Source of the DNA: Chamaecrista fasciculata
Taxonomy: Eukaryota; Streptophyta; Magnoliopsida; Fabales; Fabaceae
Length of the DNA: 64,000 nt
Reading direction: 5' to 3'
Assembly: GCA_003254925.1 (NCBI GenBank)
Contig: QANZ01029234.1
Span: 28,689-92,688, forward strand
Part shown: in pieces, positions 12,461-24,258 of the stretch
Layout of the letters: each line of letters begins with the position of its first letter
How positions within the stretch are numbered: position 1 is the stretch's first letter
Program-made: the position numbers and the translations under genes
The notes under the pieces: model-generated
What the model was told of the DNA's origin: nothing
The model's input: the letters and a program-made list of their open reading frames with translations, nothing else
Database searches by the model: none

Positions 12461-13175
12461 ATGCCTAAGTGATAGCTAGTACCTAATATTTTCATGTTGT
12501 ATTATATGCTCAAGAAATGGGTTTGGATGGTGATATGTAGTTCGGAGGACTACATAAGACAAATATAGGACATGCAAAAAGTATGATAAAGACGAGACTA
12601 TGTGATATTCTTCTAATGAAAGTTGGAAAAGGGGAAATCATAAAGGTAATTTTTAAGAGATTGGTTGGTGCTCATTAATGGTGGAGGAAATGAGAGTGGG
12701 GTGAGTTAAAATTGAAATTCTCAACAATATTCTTAAAAAGAGAAACAATATATATATATAGATCTTTAAAATTTAAAAATACAATAAAGTTAATTAAAAG
12801 AGGAAATAAAAGTTATTAAAGTTTTAAATCACCCCATAAACTTCTCGATTTGAAAAAAAAACATTTGAGTGGTTTATATTCGTTTGCAAAACATTTTAAC
12901 TCACCTTACCACACTTAATAATTAAACTCATAACCAATGATTTAGACTTCTAAATCCACTCCACGATCCACTCCATTCCAAAACTATCATCCCAATCAAT
13001 CCAAAATAAATGATGTTATAAAGGACAAATATTAGAGAATATGTCTGACTAGATGAATGTGTGGAATATATAAAGATTAAAGACCCAAGGTAAAATGTTA
13101 TTATTTTTTTATTAATATTCTTGAGATATTAATCCAACAATATTATACTTAAATTTTCTTTTCTGAAATATCTAA

Positions 13176-13939
13176 GAGTTTGATTAGGATGAGGGTTTGA
13201 AAGTGGTAAGATTGTTTAGAATTCTTGGACCCCGAAAAGAAAAGTTTTAAAAAAGTCTTTAACCACTAATTGAACGTTTAGTTAATAGATCATGAAGTGG
13301 GATATTTTAGTCCTTCTAAATTACTACTTATTATATATTAACATTAATTTTTATCTTTAAATTTTACTAATACTTTTTAACCAACATTTTAAAAAATCAT
13401 AAATTAGTTTAGACAGTTATTATACTAGTAACTAGTAAGTTGGCTTGCTTGCACAACAAGAAAATGAATAAACAAGGAAGGCAAAAATGGGGATGTGAAA
13501 ATAAAATAAAGTGTATATATAGTCACTATAATATATATATATATATATATAGTCAAGAGTACAAAAAAATGACAGAAGCCAAAAACAAAAAACAAAAAAA
13601 AGAAAACGGAGAGAAGAAAATCAAAAGAGAATCAAAGTACACTCACTCACTCACTCACTACATTGATACAAATATACACAATACAATAATAATAGTAATA
13701 CTTTATGCAATTCAATTCAATTACTTTGAAAGAAAAAGCATAAAAAGAAAAAGTTCCTATAGCTATAGTGCTACACCTACTTACCTATATATATATATAC
13801 ACACACAACCCAAATACCAATGATGATTTTCTCTAACAGTTTCTGAAACCACTCTCTCTCTCTCTCTTGATTCCAAAACCGTTTGGTCTCTCTCTCTCTC
13901 TCTATATATATATATAGATACACAGAGTGAGAGACTGAC
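13176..13939 (+). other. Upstream region and leader of the bHLH gene
   Basis: No gene is seen. It holds AT repeats (13531-13550, 13785-13799), a TATA-like 'ctatatatatatatac' at 13784 and CT-rich leader DNA (13853-13902). The leader of about 120 bp before the ATG at 13940 is typical of plant 5' UTRs. Confidence 0.5.
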
Positions 13940-14938
13940 ATGGAAGAAGAAAGCGCCATGATCAACAAATTCGTATTCAATGCAATGGAATTAGGTAGTT
14001 TCAGAAGTGACTCTGTTTTGCCTTTCCCTTCCATTTTTCAAGTCGTTGCTCCTTCTTCTTCCTCTGATCATCAACCTCTTGCAGTAGCCATGGCAGACGA
14101 AGCTGGAAGCGCCTCCAGAAAGCGAAGCAGGAGATCAATGGCTCCTCCGAAGACTGCCGAGAGCCTTCAAATGGAGCGCGATCGGAGGTTGAAGATGAGT
14201 CACATGTTCTCCGAGCTTCAATCCACCGTTCCTGGTCTTATTTCTTCCAAGGTTAATATATATATATATATATATATCTTAACATTTAACATGTTTTTTC
14301 GATCGATTATCGGAATCGGATCGTTAATTTATTTCTTCATCGATCGTGGATTTGTATTGAAAAATCTGAATCGAATCTCGGAAATCTGGAGATCGAGCTA
14401 GCTTAATCCTCTGGTTGATTTCTCGTTTATTGTTGATTTGATTCGAAATTTCTAATATCGATCGGCGTTCCGTTTTGATTTCTTATTACAGGCTACTAGG
14501 GAAATGATTCTCGGTGAAACGATAACCTACATCAAGGAGCTTGAGAAGAAGAAGAAGATCTTGGAAGAGCTGATCAAAGGCACAAAGAAGATGAAACAAC
14601 AACCCGATCATCATAATGTTGTTGTAGCTGAAGGGAGCTTGAATATGCTTCCATGTACAACTACTAAAAGGAATATTAATTCATCCTCCTCCATTACAGT
14701 CACAGTTTCTGGCAATGTTGCTTTCTTTGGAATTCAATCAAAAGCTCAACGAGGTTTAATCACAGCGATCATCAAGGTTTTCAACAAACATAACACTGAA
14801 GTTCTTGCTGCAAATGTTTCAGTCAACAATGGCGATTTGACATTGGCAATTACAGCTTTATTAGTAGTTGATAATGACGATGGTGATAATGGAAATGTTG
14901 CTGTTGAGAAGATTAAGAGAGACATTCTGAGTTTGTAG
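13940..14938 (+). CDS. bHLH transcription factor with an ACT-like C-terminus
   Basis: Two exons, 13940-14251 and 14492-14938, give 252 residues. The bHLH spans about residues 72-125. The basic region 'ESLQMERDRRLKMSHMF' keeps E79, R80 and R83, the residues that read an E-box. The His/Lys needed for strict G-box binding is replaced by Ser75. The intron splits the loop right after 'PGLISSK', and helix 2 begins 'ATREMILGETITYIKELEKK'. Residues 158-220 ('ITVTVSGNVAFFGIQSKAQR' and on) fit the ACT-like dimerisation fold found at the end of many plant bHLHs. A basic patch KRSRR (61-65) is a likely nuclear signal. It probably acts as a nuclear dimer. I cannot assign a precise subgroup or target. Confidence 0.9.
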
Positions 14939-15841
14939 ATTATTGAATTGAAGGTTTGCTTCTAAATTTTTCAGTTTAATCTATACATATAGAGAAGATA
15001 AGAAAGAAACTAGGAGAGTTCTTATTATACACTGATGAAGAATTATTAAAGTACTTCTTCATAAGTACAGATGATTAGTATTTTTTACCCCTCTCTGTAA
15101 TTAAATTTTATAATATGGTAATGAGTTTTTGGTCACAAAGGAAAGGAATTGATTATTGATTATTGATTATTGATTATTATTAATAGTAAAAGAATATTCA
15201 TAATCACGTTTTATTGTGGATTTTGTGGTTAACTAGTCGTCAAGAGCATTAATGACAAAGAAAAACAATCGTTCAAATACAGTGGATGTCTCTTATTACA
15301 TTTAGGATTTCCCATAACAATAATAATTTTTTCTTAATCAGGGTAATGAAGGCGTATGAATATTCTGGAAAACTTAAATGATAATCAAATAAGTACTATG
15401 AATTTCTTGAAAGAGTAGTTTGAATTTGAAATGAAGAAACTTGCACTGGAGAACTCCATTTTTTTTTTGGAACTGGAGATATTTACTATAATTTTTTCTT
15501 ATATTAGTGTAAAATATTTTTCTTTTGTTATAATGTATGTAAATCATGAAATGGTGTAATGCTGATCATTAAAAATCAAGCTTTGTACAGAAAAAAAAAA
15601 TTGGACAAGAGTAAGAAAAAGCAGGGAAAGTGAAATAGATGTCAAACAAAATTGGATCCTACACACACTAATTAATTCAATTTTTAATTACTACATCATC
15701 AATTGTAAATGCTTCCTTCAAGTATAAAAGTGAACAACCATAATCAAAAGAATCAATATGACCCATAATTAATGAAAAGGAAGGAATCACTGCATTTTGT
15801 CAATAAAGTTCAACAGGAACCACATTTGATTATCACCCATA
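14939..15841. other. 3' flank of the bHLH gene
   Basis: It contains the likely 3' UTR and a four-unit heptamer repeat (TTGATTA, 15149-15178). No further gene is supported. Confidence 0.5.
15149..15178 (+). repeat. Heptamer microsatellite (TTGATTA)4
   Basis: Four uninterrupted copies of TTGATTA. It is a probable length-polymorphic marker. Confidence 0.85.
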
Positions 15842-16219
15842 GCCAAAAATACTAATTTCGTCCACAAACTTTATACCAATTGTCAATTTCATCCCTAATC
15901 TTGTTTTGCTGTCAAATTCATCCCCAATGTTTTACATTTTGGTCAATTTTGTCCTTTGCTCTTACTTTAGCCAAATATTATCAATAGAATTTACGTGGCT
16001 AATGATATATAATGTAAAATTGATAGAAAAAGAAACTTAAATTCTAACTCAAATTGAAAAACAAGATGCAGTCTGTCGTTAATTTATTAAAAGAAGTTAA
16101 TCAAATGATAAAATTGACTAAAATGTAAAACATTGGGGACGAAATTGACAAAAAAAAAAAGATTGGAGACGAAATTGACAGTTGATGTAAAGTTTAAGGA
16201 CAAAATTAATACTTTTGCC
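15842..16219. mobile_element. 378-bp TIR element, same family as 28941-29807
   Basis: The left end 'gccaaaaatactaatttcgt' is mirrored by the right end 'aaaattaatacttttgcc', with inverted copies of 'tgtcaatttcatcc' and 'gttttacattttggtcaatt' further in. The centre contains 'cgtggctaatgatatataat', also found twice in the element at 28941. It has no coding capacity. Confidence 0.75.
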
Positions 16220-16502
16220 TCACCAGTCACCAATATAAATACATGCATACATAATACATTACTAACAAGCACAACTACTAGAAGTCACAATAATGTTTTA
16301 TACATATGTTTACATTACATATATCCAACAATCACTCCAAACTGAGGAGAAAGAATAACCTAAGTTTTGTTTTCTTGGGGGGGCATAAATAATAATACAA
16401 TACACTCACTAATTAATGATCTTGAAGCTAAATTAATTCAATAACAACAACAACAATCTATAGACACTTGGATTTGGGTGCTAACTTCAAGAATGAATAT
16501 GG

Positions 16503-19500
16503 TCATTGAGGAAGAACAGGAGGAGCAATCACACGAGTATTGTATGACCTACAATGACCACATTTTTGAGCAATAATGTGAAAGTAGACTTCAGTTGTGT
16601 CATTGCAGTCATTACATAGGATCCAAACCTGCATTTCATAATATAATATATGTTGTTTAGTTATAACCATCTGAAGTATGCATGCTAATTGCTAGCTCTT
16701 TCACAAGTTCTGAAAATTTCTGTATGAACTATGGTATATGGGCAGTAGGATTCCTTATTATTACAATATATTTTTGAGAAAAATTTATTTTTTAGTCTTT
16801 AAATTTGTTCCGAAACTACGGTTTAGTCCTAGATATTGAAAATACACTTTTTGGTCCTTACTTCTTTTAAAAACACAAACTATTTAGTCTTTACAGATAA
16901 AATTTGAAGAATTACATAATCAACATTTGTAAAAAAGAAAAATGAGGGATTGAAAATGTATTTTCAATATCCAAGCACTAAATTATAAATTTGGGACAAA
17001 TTTAAGGACAAATTTAGTCTTTAAGGACTAACAATAAAAACATGAACTCATGTAGGCTGTGTCAACACAACACAAGGATGCCTCTATTACAAACCATCCA
17101 AGAATTACATCTAAAAATAGCATATCCAAAGGTAAGACAAGTTTAAATAATTGCATATTTTATTCCACATAGTATATATTTTACCTTCCTGTCCCGATAA
17201 CCTTCAGGCATGGCAGTTGCTTCAATCTACTTAAACAAGAAGACAAACCAGTGAGTGAGACAAGTGAGGGAAGTAAGTCATAATTAAATCAGAATGTTTC
17301 TGTAAGTAAGATGCCAATTCAAAAGTTTAAGGCTCATAAAGTCTTCTTAAATTGGGCTCGAGATAATCCTTGATGTATTATGCATGTTAGATATATATTA
17401 TAATAAAGTAGAGTAAACATATATTTTAGACTAAAAAGCGTTAACTATTTAGTCCATGAAACATTATCCCTGAAGACAAAATAATTGATTTTTGTAAGAA
17501 ATTCAAGGACAAAATAGTGCATTATTAATATCCAAGAACTAAATTGTAATTTTGAGACAAATTAAAGACTAAAAAGTAGGTTTTCTCATAAAGTTATTTT
17601 GGACTTTCATTGAATAGTTTAAGATTGAGTTGAAGTGGGTCCTTCATACAATCAGAAGCATACAAACTAGGATTCTTTTCTTAAAAATTTGATATAACAG
17701 ATTACCTCTTCATCAATTCTTTTCCACGTCCAGGACATGTCAATCACTGACTTGGAGCAGAGGGGGCAACAGTACCTAGACCATGAGATCAAACCAAGTT
17801 CATATTAAAACAGAGATGATGATGATGATGATGATATTTTATGGAAGAAACAATTCTCAGATATATAGCTAATACACTCACTTGTCACGCCTAATCATCT
17901 CGTGGTAACATTCACAATGCATTGTGTGACCACATTTCATAACGGTAGTGTCTTTCAACGAGTCAAAAAGATACTACACAAGCATGATAGATAGAGTCAT
18001 ATATATGATATATCAGTGTATTGATCCTCAATTTTCCACAGCCAGACAGGGAAAGTGGGAATAAAGCACACACACCTCATAACATATAGGACAGTGATGC
18101 CTCATGGAGTTCTCCACACATGAATGATTATCACGCAGAGTAAGTGAATAGCAAGACCCTGCAAGATTACAAAGAAAAGTATAACTGGAGCACTTTTTTT
18201 CAAAAGGGAATTCTTTTTGGAGTATGTTAAGACTTAAGCACCTATTACAGAAGCAATTTATATGAAAGTTAGTTGAAACATGTCTTAGGTGGTTAGATCA
18301 TGTACAAAGAAGGCCGTTAGAGGCTCTAAATAGAGTTGAACAGATGAAAGATAGCCCAGTAACAAAGTATGAATGAACAACAAAATGATACTAATGTAGT
18401 ATATGAAACTTCTAGATTGTTTATGAAGCAAACATTGCTTGTTGAGCTATCTACACTAAAACTAGACAAGAGTGCTCTTTCCAAAGCTATTTTTTGCCCC
18501 CAAAAGGGGGTTTGAAAGGTTGTAAGAAGAACAGGGAAGTAAGTAAGCATTGACAGGAGCATTGAATTAAGTAAGAATTTAAGGACAAACTGGTTTGAAG
18601 CTTGAACTAAATGTGGTACTGAAGTAGCATTCAGAAACATATGAAAATAAGTAAAACAAGGTCTATAATATAGCATGTATGGTTATTCTTTCAACTCATG
18701 GAATAAACACATAAATATCCCCAGCTTTTTACAGAAATAAGTTATTTACAAAGAGCAGTTTTCTTGTCAAAATCAGAAGAAAGCCATAACTACAGGCCAA
18801 GAAAAGAGAGAATAAAAAAAAAGCTAGAATGGTAGTGTATCATATGTATATGGTGATGTAAACGTACCGCACTTCATGCAGTGGTAATAATTCTCGCGAC
18901 CACCAACTCTGTTGCCATATACATAAATTAGTATCACCAAGATTTATTTCATGTTTATGAGTACAATGATAACTTAACAAAAGAGATTATACTCTTGGAG
19001 AGACTCTTAAGTAAATATAATCTACAAAATAATAGGTAAACCATACCAATTATAAAGATACAAAGACTAGTTTTAGATATACTTTTTACTTCAATAAACT
19101 TCATTTTTAACATGCTTAATTTTTTGTAAACCTGAGAAATTTTTTCTACTCAAACACATCCAACGCACCTGCAGATCCCACAATCATCACAATGAAAATG
19201 TTGTTTCCCCACCTGCATAGTGTATAAAATGTAAAAACAAAAGTTAGCATCATTAAGAAAAGGATGAGATGAACAATCACAGGCTATAGCTAAGTTTGTA
19301 TATCAAATGGAAATTTTGGTTAGTCCTGCTCATCTCTTACAAGCAGGGCCAAAGATTTAATAAGTTGGGATAGATTTATTCAATGAACCATTCATTACAT
19401 CATCATCGAAGAATTTGCAGATGTCACAGAAATATTCTCCCATTCTGACACCACAGTTTGTGCAAACTTGTGCAACCTATAAAACAAGAACGAAGAAAGA

Positions 19501-20400
19501 AAGATTAAGTAAGAAACAGAGCTGAAACCTGAAAGCAAACACAAATTGAAGGACTGTTTTCAATGGAACTAGGAATATCTATACATACTGGCTGCTCTGT
19601 GTCACAAACTGCACAAACAACCTGAAAATGACAATGAAATGTAAAAACTGCATAAGTCTTATCTTCTTCTGTCCATCACATATAAAATGAGAAAACCTAT
19701 TTTTTAGTCGTTATCCTAAAATTACAATTTAGTCCTCGGATATTGCAAATTTGCAAATGCATGTTTTGGTCCCTAATTTTTTTTTTACAAATATAAACTA
19801 TTCAACCCTACGTTCAAACTTCAAAGGGACTAAGTTGCAGTTTTAGGATAAATCCAGGACTTAAAAAAATAGGTTTACTCATATAAAATCTAAATGAGGA
19901 TTGCACATTTATATATATCTTACTCGTTCAACATCATGGCGTACGAGTTCATGCCGATCATGGATATTGCTCAACATGCTCTAATGAAACAGATATTGTG
20001 GAAGAGAATACAAATCCAGATGAGTCAAAATCATAAAAAAAAAAAAATGGCAAGAGAAAAAAACTGAGCCGAGATTAACAACAGAGTACAATGTAAGAAT
20101 GATATGAAGAAAATGATCTGGAAATACCGTGGCCTCGTTATGACAATGACGGCAAGAATAAATCTCGTTACAGCAAGGAGCTCGAATCTGGCATCTTCTT
20201 CTGTAATGCTTGCACCTATCAAAAAACAAAAACAAAAAAAGAAAATCATTCATCGTCGTCGTCTACATCCAAAATGTTGAACACAACGCGAAAATCATTG
20301 AATCAATCGACGAATTACAAAAGGAAATGCAAAAGACGTGAAAGACATACCCGTATCCCATTTTCCCAAATTCGAGGCGTTCACTAGCAGAGTCTTCCAT
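16503..20400 (-). CDS. MIEL1: MIEL1-type RING/CHY zinc-finger E3 ubiquitin ligase
   Basis: Twelve exons (20351-20400, 20128-20215, 19924-19980, 19589-19621, 19399-19476, 19169-19212, 18868-18908, 18076-18158, 17882-17973, 17706-17775, 17185-17226, 16503-16628) join in phase to 267 residues, the length I recall for Arabidopsis MIEL1. In order it has a CHY zinc finger ('[20 protein letters not shown]' start), a CTCHY finger ('[20 protein letters not shown]'), a RING-H2 with ligands C153, C156, C171, H173, H176, C179, C192 and C195, and a C-terminal zinc ribbon ('[20 protein letters not shown]') ending APPVLPQ. MIEL1 ubiquitinates MYB factors such as MYB30 and MYB96, damping cell death, wax and ABA responses. 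No zinc ligand is missing, so it should be active. Three related MITEs sit in its introns. CHYR1/RZPF34 is the nearest alternative name but is longer. Confidence 0.96.
16780..17042. mobile_element. Intronic TIR element in MIEL1
   Basis: 'atttattttttagtctttaa' at the left is mirrored by '...gtctttaaggactaacaa' at the right, with inverted inner copies of 'agatattgaaaatacacttt' and 'gaaaatgtattttcaatatc'. It lies in the intron after exon 11 and is non-coding. Confidence 0.65.
17411..17587. mobile_element. Intronic TIR element in MIEL1, second member
   Basis: The ends 'gagtaaacatatattttaga' and 'agactaaaaagtaggttttc' are inverted and match the family at 19689. The flanks 'ataaagta' and 'ataaagtta' resemble a decayed 9-bp target duplication. 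It lies between exons 10 and 11. Confidence 0.6.
19689..19880. mobile_element. Intronic TIR element in MIEL1, third member
   Basis: Starts 'gagaaaacctattttttagt', ends '...aaataggtttactc', and is bounded by perfect 9-bp copies of ATATAAAAT (19680-19688 and 19881-19889). This points to a Mutator-like mobiliser. It lies between exons 3 and 4. Confidence 0.75.
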
Positions 20401-20754
20401 GAGAAGCGGATTTTGATTTTGCAGAAATCGTCTCTCTCTCTCTCTCTCTTGATGTTTCTCTCTCCAGAAAGAGAGAGGAGACTCAGTTTCCAAAATAGGG
20501 AAGATTTGTTGGTTTGATTTTGATTTGATATGGCTGGATCCTCAAAGAAGAAGGAAGAAGCCATTATTATATTATTGATTTATAGTTACAGAACAGAAAC
20601 AAACCCCTTTATCGTTTATCTTTATCCCCAATTATTTTAATGCAACAAAAATATAACAGCAAATTTTGAAAATGACAAATTTTTTTTGGTTACTTTGAAA
20701 ATGACAATGAATCAATGAATGGAATAATAGTAAATGAAAATAAAATATTATTAT

Positions 20755-21427
20755 GTCAAAACCTCATTTTAGTCCTCAAATTATAAGATAAATTTTACTT
20801 TGATTTTTAAACTATTTTTTTATCCGTTTTGGTCCTCAATTTGTTTTTACGTGTTCTATCATTAATCCAAAACATTATTCTGTATGGTTTATGTTGTTAT
20901 CTCTGACCTAAACAATTGAAATTAACGAGTTATCTCATATGTATTATAATAAGTTAGTATATAGAGAAAAAAATCAGCAATAATTTTTTTATAAAGGAAA
21001 ATTTATCCTTTTTTTTTTATAAACCAAGGGTATTCATTATCGAGAACAATGACTAATTTTTTCGCCGCGAGTCCTCCACTTAAGGGTAAATGACTGGTCA
21101 TAGAATGCTTTTCATACCCAAAGGTAGGATTCAGACCTTTACCATTTGGTTAAGAGATCAAATGAGAAACCACTAAGTCACACTCACATGATTCAAAATT
21201 TATCTTTTTCTTTCTATATCAATTCACTTTTTAAAACACATAAGAAAAAAATTGTTCAGGTCAAATATCCAGTTCACAGATAATGATAAAACCAAATAAA
21301 ATCATGATTGAGACTAATAGTAGAACAAGTGAAAATGTCTTTATGACTAAAAAGGAACAAAAAAATAATTCAAGGATCAAAATAGAATTAATCCTATATT
21401 TTAGGGACTAAAATGAAGTTTTTACCT
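20755..21427. mobile_element. TIR element upstream of MIEL1
   Basis: The left end 'gtcaaaacctcattttagtc' is mirrored by the right end 'agggactaaaatgaagtttt', with inverted inner arms. The same left end appears at 28894 and, decayed, at 56355. It sits about 350 bp upstream of the MIEL1 ATG, inside the likely promoter. Confidence 0.65.
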
Positions 21428-21755
21428 AAATGAAAATAAAAACATCCACTTGGGAGGAAAGAGAGAGAGAGAGAGGATAAGGTGATGACTTGCTTGAGTC
21501 GGAGAGAAAAGCATTATCGCCGAAAGACCAACCAATGGGGTTTCAGAGATTCTCTATATGAAAATAATAAAATAAGAATAATAGAGATAGATCTAATTCA
21601 GTTTCTAAAAGAACCAAAAAGAAAAAAAAAATGAAAAAGAGAATAATGGCATTTCTTGTTGTTGCTGAGATGTGAAAGTTAAAACTGAAAACAATATTGT
21701 TGAACAAGATGGAAGTTACAATGACCTCATCGAAAACTAACTATATACTCCCTCC

Positions 21756-21796
<41 letters not shown>

Positions 21797-22091
21797 TTAA
21801 GATAAATGCACACAGATTAAAGAAATGATTACTTCATCTAAAATGAAGAGAAAAATGAGATAAAAAGACTACACTATCCTTATTAAATTACTTGGGAAAT
21901 GTTTATTCATTTATGACTCTACTATATATAATAGGGGTAGAATAATAAAAAAATAATTAATGTTCTCTTGAATTTATAAAACATCAGATATTTTGGAACA
22001 AAAAAAAGTTATCCAAAACATCATAAACGACATTGAATCCTACCTGTCACTCCTTTAAATTGGAGAATTGATTACTATATTTTTTTTTTTT
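21428..22091. other. Intergenic DNA with a TA microsatellite
   Basis: It contains a TA run (about 21762-21790) and otherwise nothing I can support. Confidence 0.5.
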
Positions 22092-23336
22092 TGCGAAAGT
22101 GCGAATTTGGTCTTGTAACTTTGCTGCAGTTCCCAAATCAGTCCTATAAGTTTTTTTGTCTCGAATTTGGTCCTGTAACTTTGCTCCAGTTCCCAAATTA
22201 GTCCTATAACTTTTTTTGTCTCATATTTGGTTCTATATCTTTGCTTCAGGTCCCAAATTAGTCTTATATCTTTTTTTTGTCTCAGTTTTGATCCCATATG
22301 TTTTGAAAACCTCTCACCGTTAGTCCTCTGTCTATTTTAAATTGCAGCTTAGTCCTGAAAACTTCAAGTCCCTTTCACTTTAGTCCCTGACTATCAAAAT
22401 GAAAATGAAAGAGCATCTCTGAAGATTCTCAAACCTTACATCTTGGTCCCTAATCCATGAATTCTTCATGAAATGGAATAGAAATGCAAAAACAAAACAA
22501 ATTAAAGCAAATGACAGAGGGACCAAAATTGAAAACACAAATTTTAAAACCCACTGGAAAACCTACGGAAATCGATGAGAAACTCAAAAACTCATCCAAA
22601 AACTCCAATTCTCATTGAAATCTCTCTCAAAAAATCGTCCTCAAATACTTTAAGAAAGAATTTTCGAAAATCCACACTTTTGAGGAGAGAGGTGATAGAA
22701 GATTCCCTTACATTTGGTGATTCCGAGAGAGAAGTTCTAAAATCCCTTACATTTCTTCTATCACCTCATTCCTCAAAAGTTTGGATTTTCGAAAATTCTT
22801 TTTTAAAGCATTTGAGGGCGATTATTTGAGTGAGATTTCATTGAGAATTGAGGTTTTTGGATGAATTCTTGAGTTCTCGTCGATTTCCGTACGTTTTCAG
22901 TTTTGATCCCTCTGTCATTTGCTGTAATTTGTGTTGTTTTTGCATTTCTTTTCCATTTCATGAAGAATTCATGTATTAGGGACCAAGATATAAGGTTTGC
23001 GAATCTTCAGGGATGCTCTTTCACTTTTATTTTGATAGTCAGGGATTAAAGTGAAAAGGACTTGAAGTTTTCAGGACTAAACTGTAATTTAAAATAGACG
23101 GAGGACTAACGGTGGGAGGTTTTCAAAACATATGGGACCAAAACTGAGACAAAAAAAAATATAGGACTGATTTGGGACCTGGAGCAAAGATACAGGACCA
23201 AATACGAGACAAAAAAAGTTATAGGACTGATTTGACAACTGGAGCAAAGTTACAGGACCAAATTCGAGACAAAAAAAGTTATAGGACTGATTTGGGAACT
23301 GCAGCAAAGTTATAGAACCAAATTCACACTTTGGCC
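22092..23336. mobile_element. 1.25-kb foldback element, nearly a complete palindrome
   Basis: The left half (22092-22700) and right half (22725-23336) are inverse copies with few changes. Each arm ends in three or four tandem phrases of the type 'gttataggactgatttggga' plus 'aactgcagcaaagttatag'. The turn lies near 22715, where 'gaggtgatagaag' faces 'cttctatcacctc'. Target duplication is probable but poly-T rich (TATTTTTTT type), so unproven. No protein is encoded. If transcribed it would form a very long hairpin. Confidence 0.85.
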
Positions 23337-23692
23337 TATTTTTTTTCAAGAGATAAGAAAATAATACAAGTGTCAATTATGAGAAATTCACATATTGAAG
23401 AGGTAACATTTTGTATCTACACCAATTTCTTTTCTGGATATTTCAAACGTTGTACAGTTAATTTATACTAATATTTAATTATTTATGAAAGCTCAGTTCA
23501 TGTAGTTACAAATTACACAATTCAGTTATTTAAAAAATACACCCTTTAACTACATGATTTAGAAAATTTTAAAGATATATGAACAAGTTTTTTTAAAAAT
23601 AAAATTACCTGCTTGTGTCTATTATTGCATGTTTCACAGTCTAACATAAATTATTATAGATTTTAAATTTTCCACAACTTATGTAGTTTGTC

Positions 23693-23916
23693 GGAGTAAA
23701 CTAACAATTTGATCTCTAAAGAATTACCGAGTTGACAATTCAATCTTTAAAAGATTGAAATTCGGAGTTTAGTCTCTGAATGATTCAAATGGTATACTTT
23801 TTAATCTTTTTTTATGAACTAAAGAGTATACCAAGGATATACCTTTTAGATCGATCTTTCAAGGATTGAATTGTCAACTCGATAATCTTTCAAAAATTGA
23901 ATTAGTAGTTTACTCT
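23693..23916. mobile_element. Short TIR element (AGAGTAAA family)
   Basis: The ends 'ggagtaaactaacaatttga' and 'tgaattagtagtttactct' are inverted, with inner 'gaattaccgagttgacaatt' facing 'aattgtcaactcgataatct'. Relatives lie at 41254-41460 and 45614-45943. Confidence 0.7.
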
Positions 23917-24258
23917 AGTTTATAGCAATGATTTAAACCAAAATGTCACAACAGTAAAGGGAAAAAACCAAATAAACTTGACTTGGAAATTGGAAGCCAT
24001 TTGGTAAGAAACGCAAAACATAACCTACTTACAAGTTACAACAAACACATAAAAAAACTTTTACCTTAATATAGTCCTTAATGCCATATATACAAAGATG
24101 AGATTTTACAGAATTTTACAGTTTACTATGTACACAAACGCATTCCAGCACTGGCTGATTTGTACAAAATAGATCAGACAGAAGTATGATACCTCACACA
24201 GCTTGCACCAACTTTACAAGACATAACAAATTCAGATTCAATCAACACCAACACGCTT
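23917..24258 (-). other. Likely 3' UTR and downstream flank of the lipase gene
   Basis: The stretch next to the lipase stop codon is AT-rich and gene-free. A poly(A) site cannot be placed from sequence alone. Confidence 0.4.

Larger units (their letters stand above)
9033..13175 (+). repeat. Tandem duplication of the CASPL 3' flank, copy 2
   Basis: Same sequence order as 6759-8518 but stretched by insertions between 9431 and 11975 (including the Mutator-like element 10438-11752) and at about 12048-12460 (RNase H-bearing insert). Both halves keep landmark phrases such as 'gcttacaaatcccaactgca' and 'ctcaagaaatgggtttggat'. It contains no intact gene. Confidence 0.85.

Noticed and set aside
22055-22297. 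Frame with repeating LIWELEQSYRTKFETKK-type text
   Set aside because: The repeats come from the tandem units of the foldback arm and mirror themselves on the other arm, so this is not a coding repeat.
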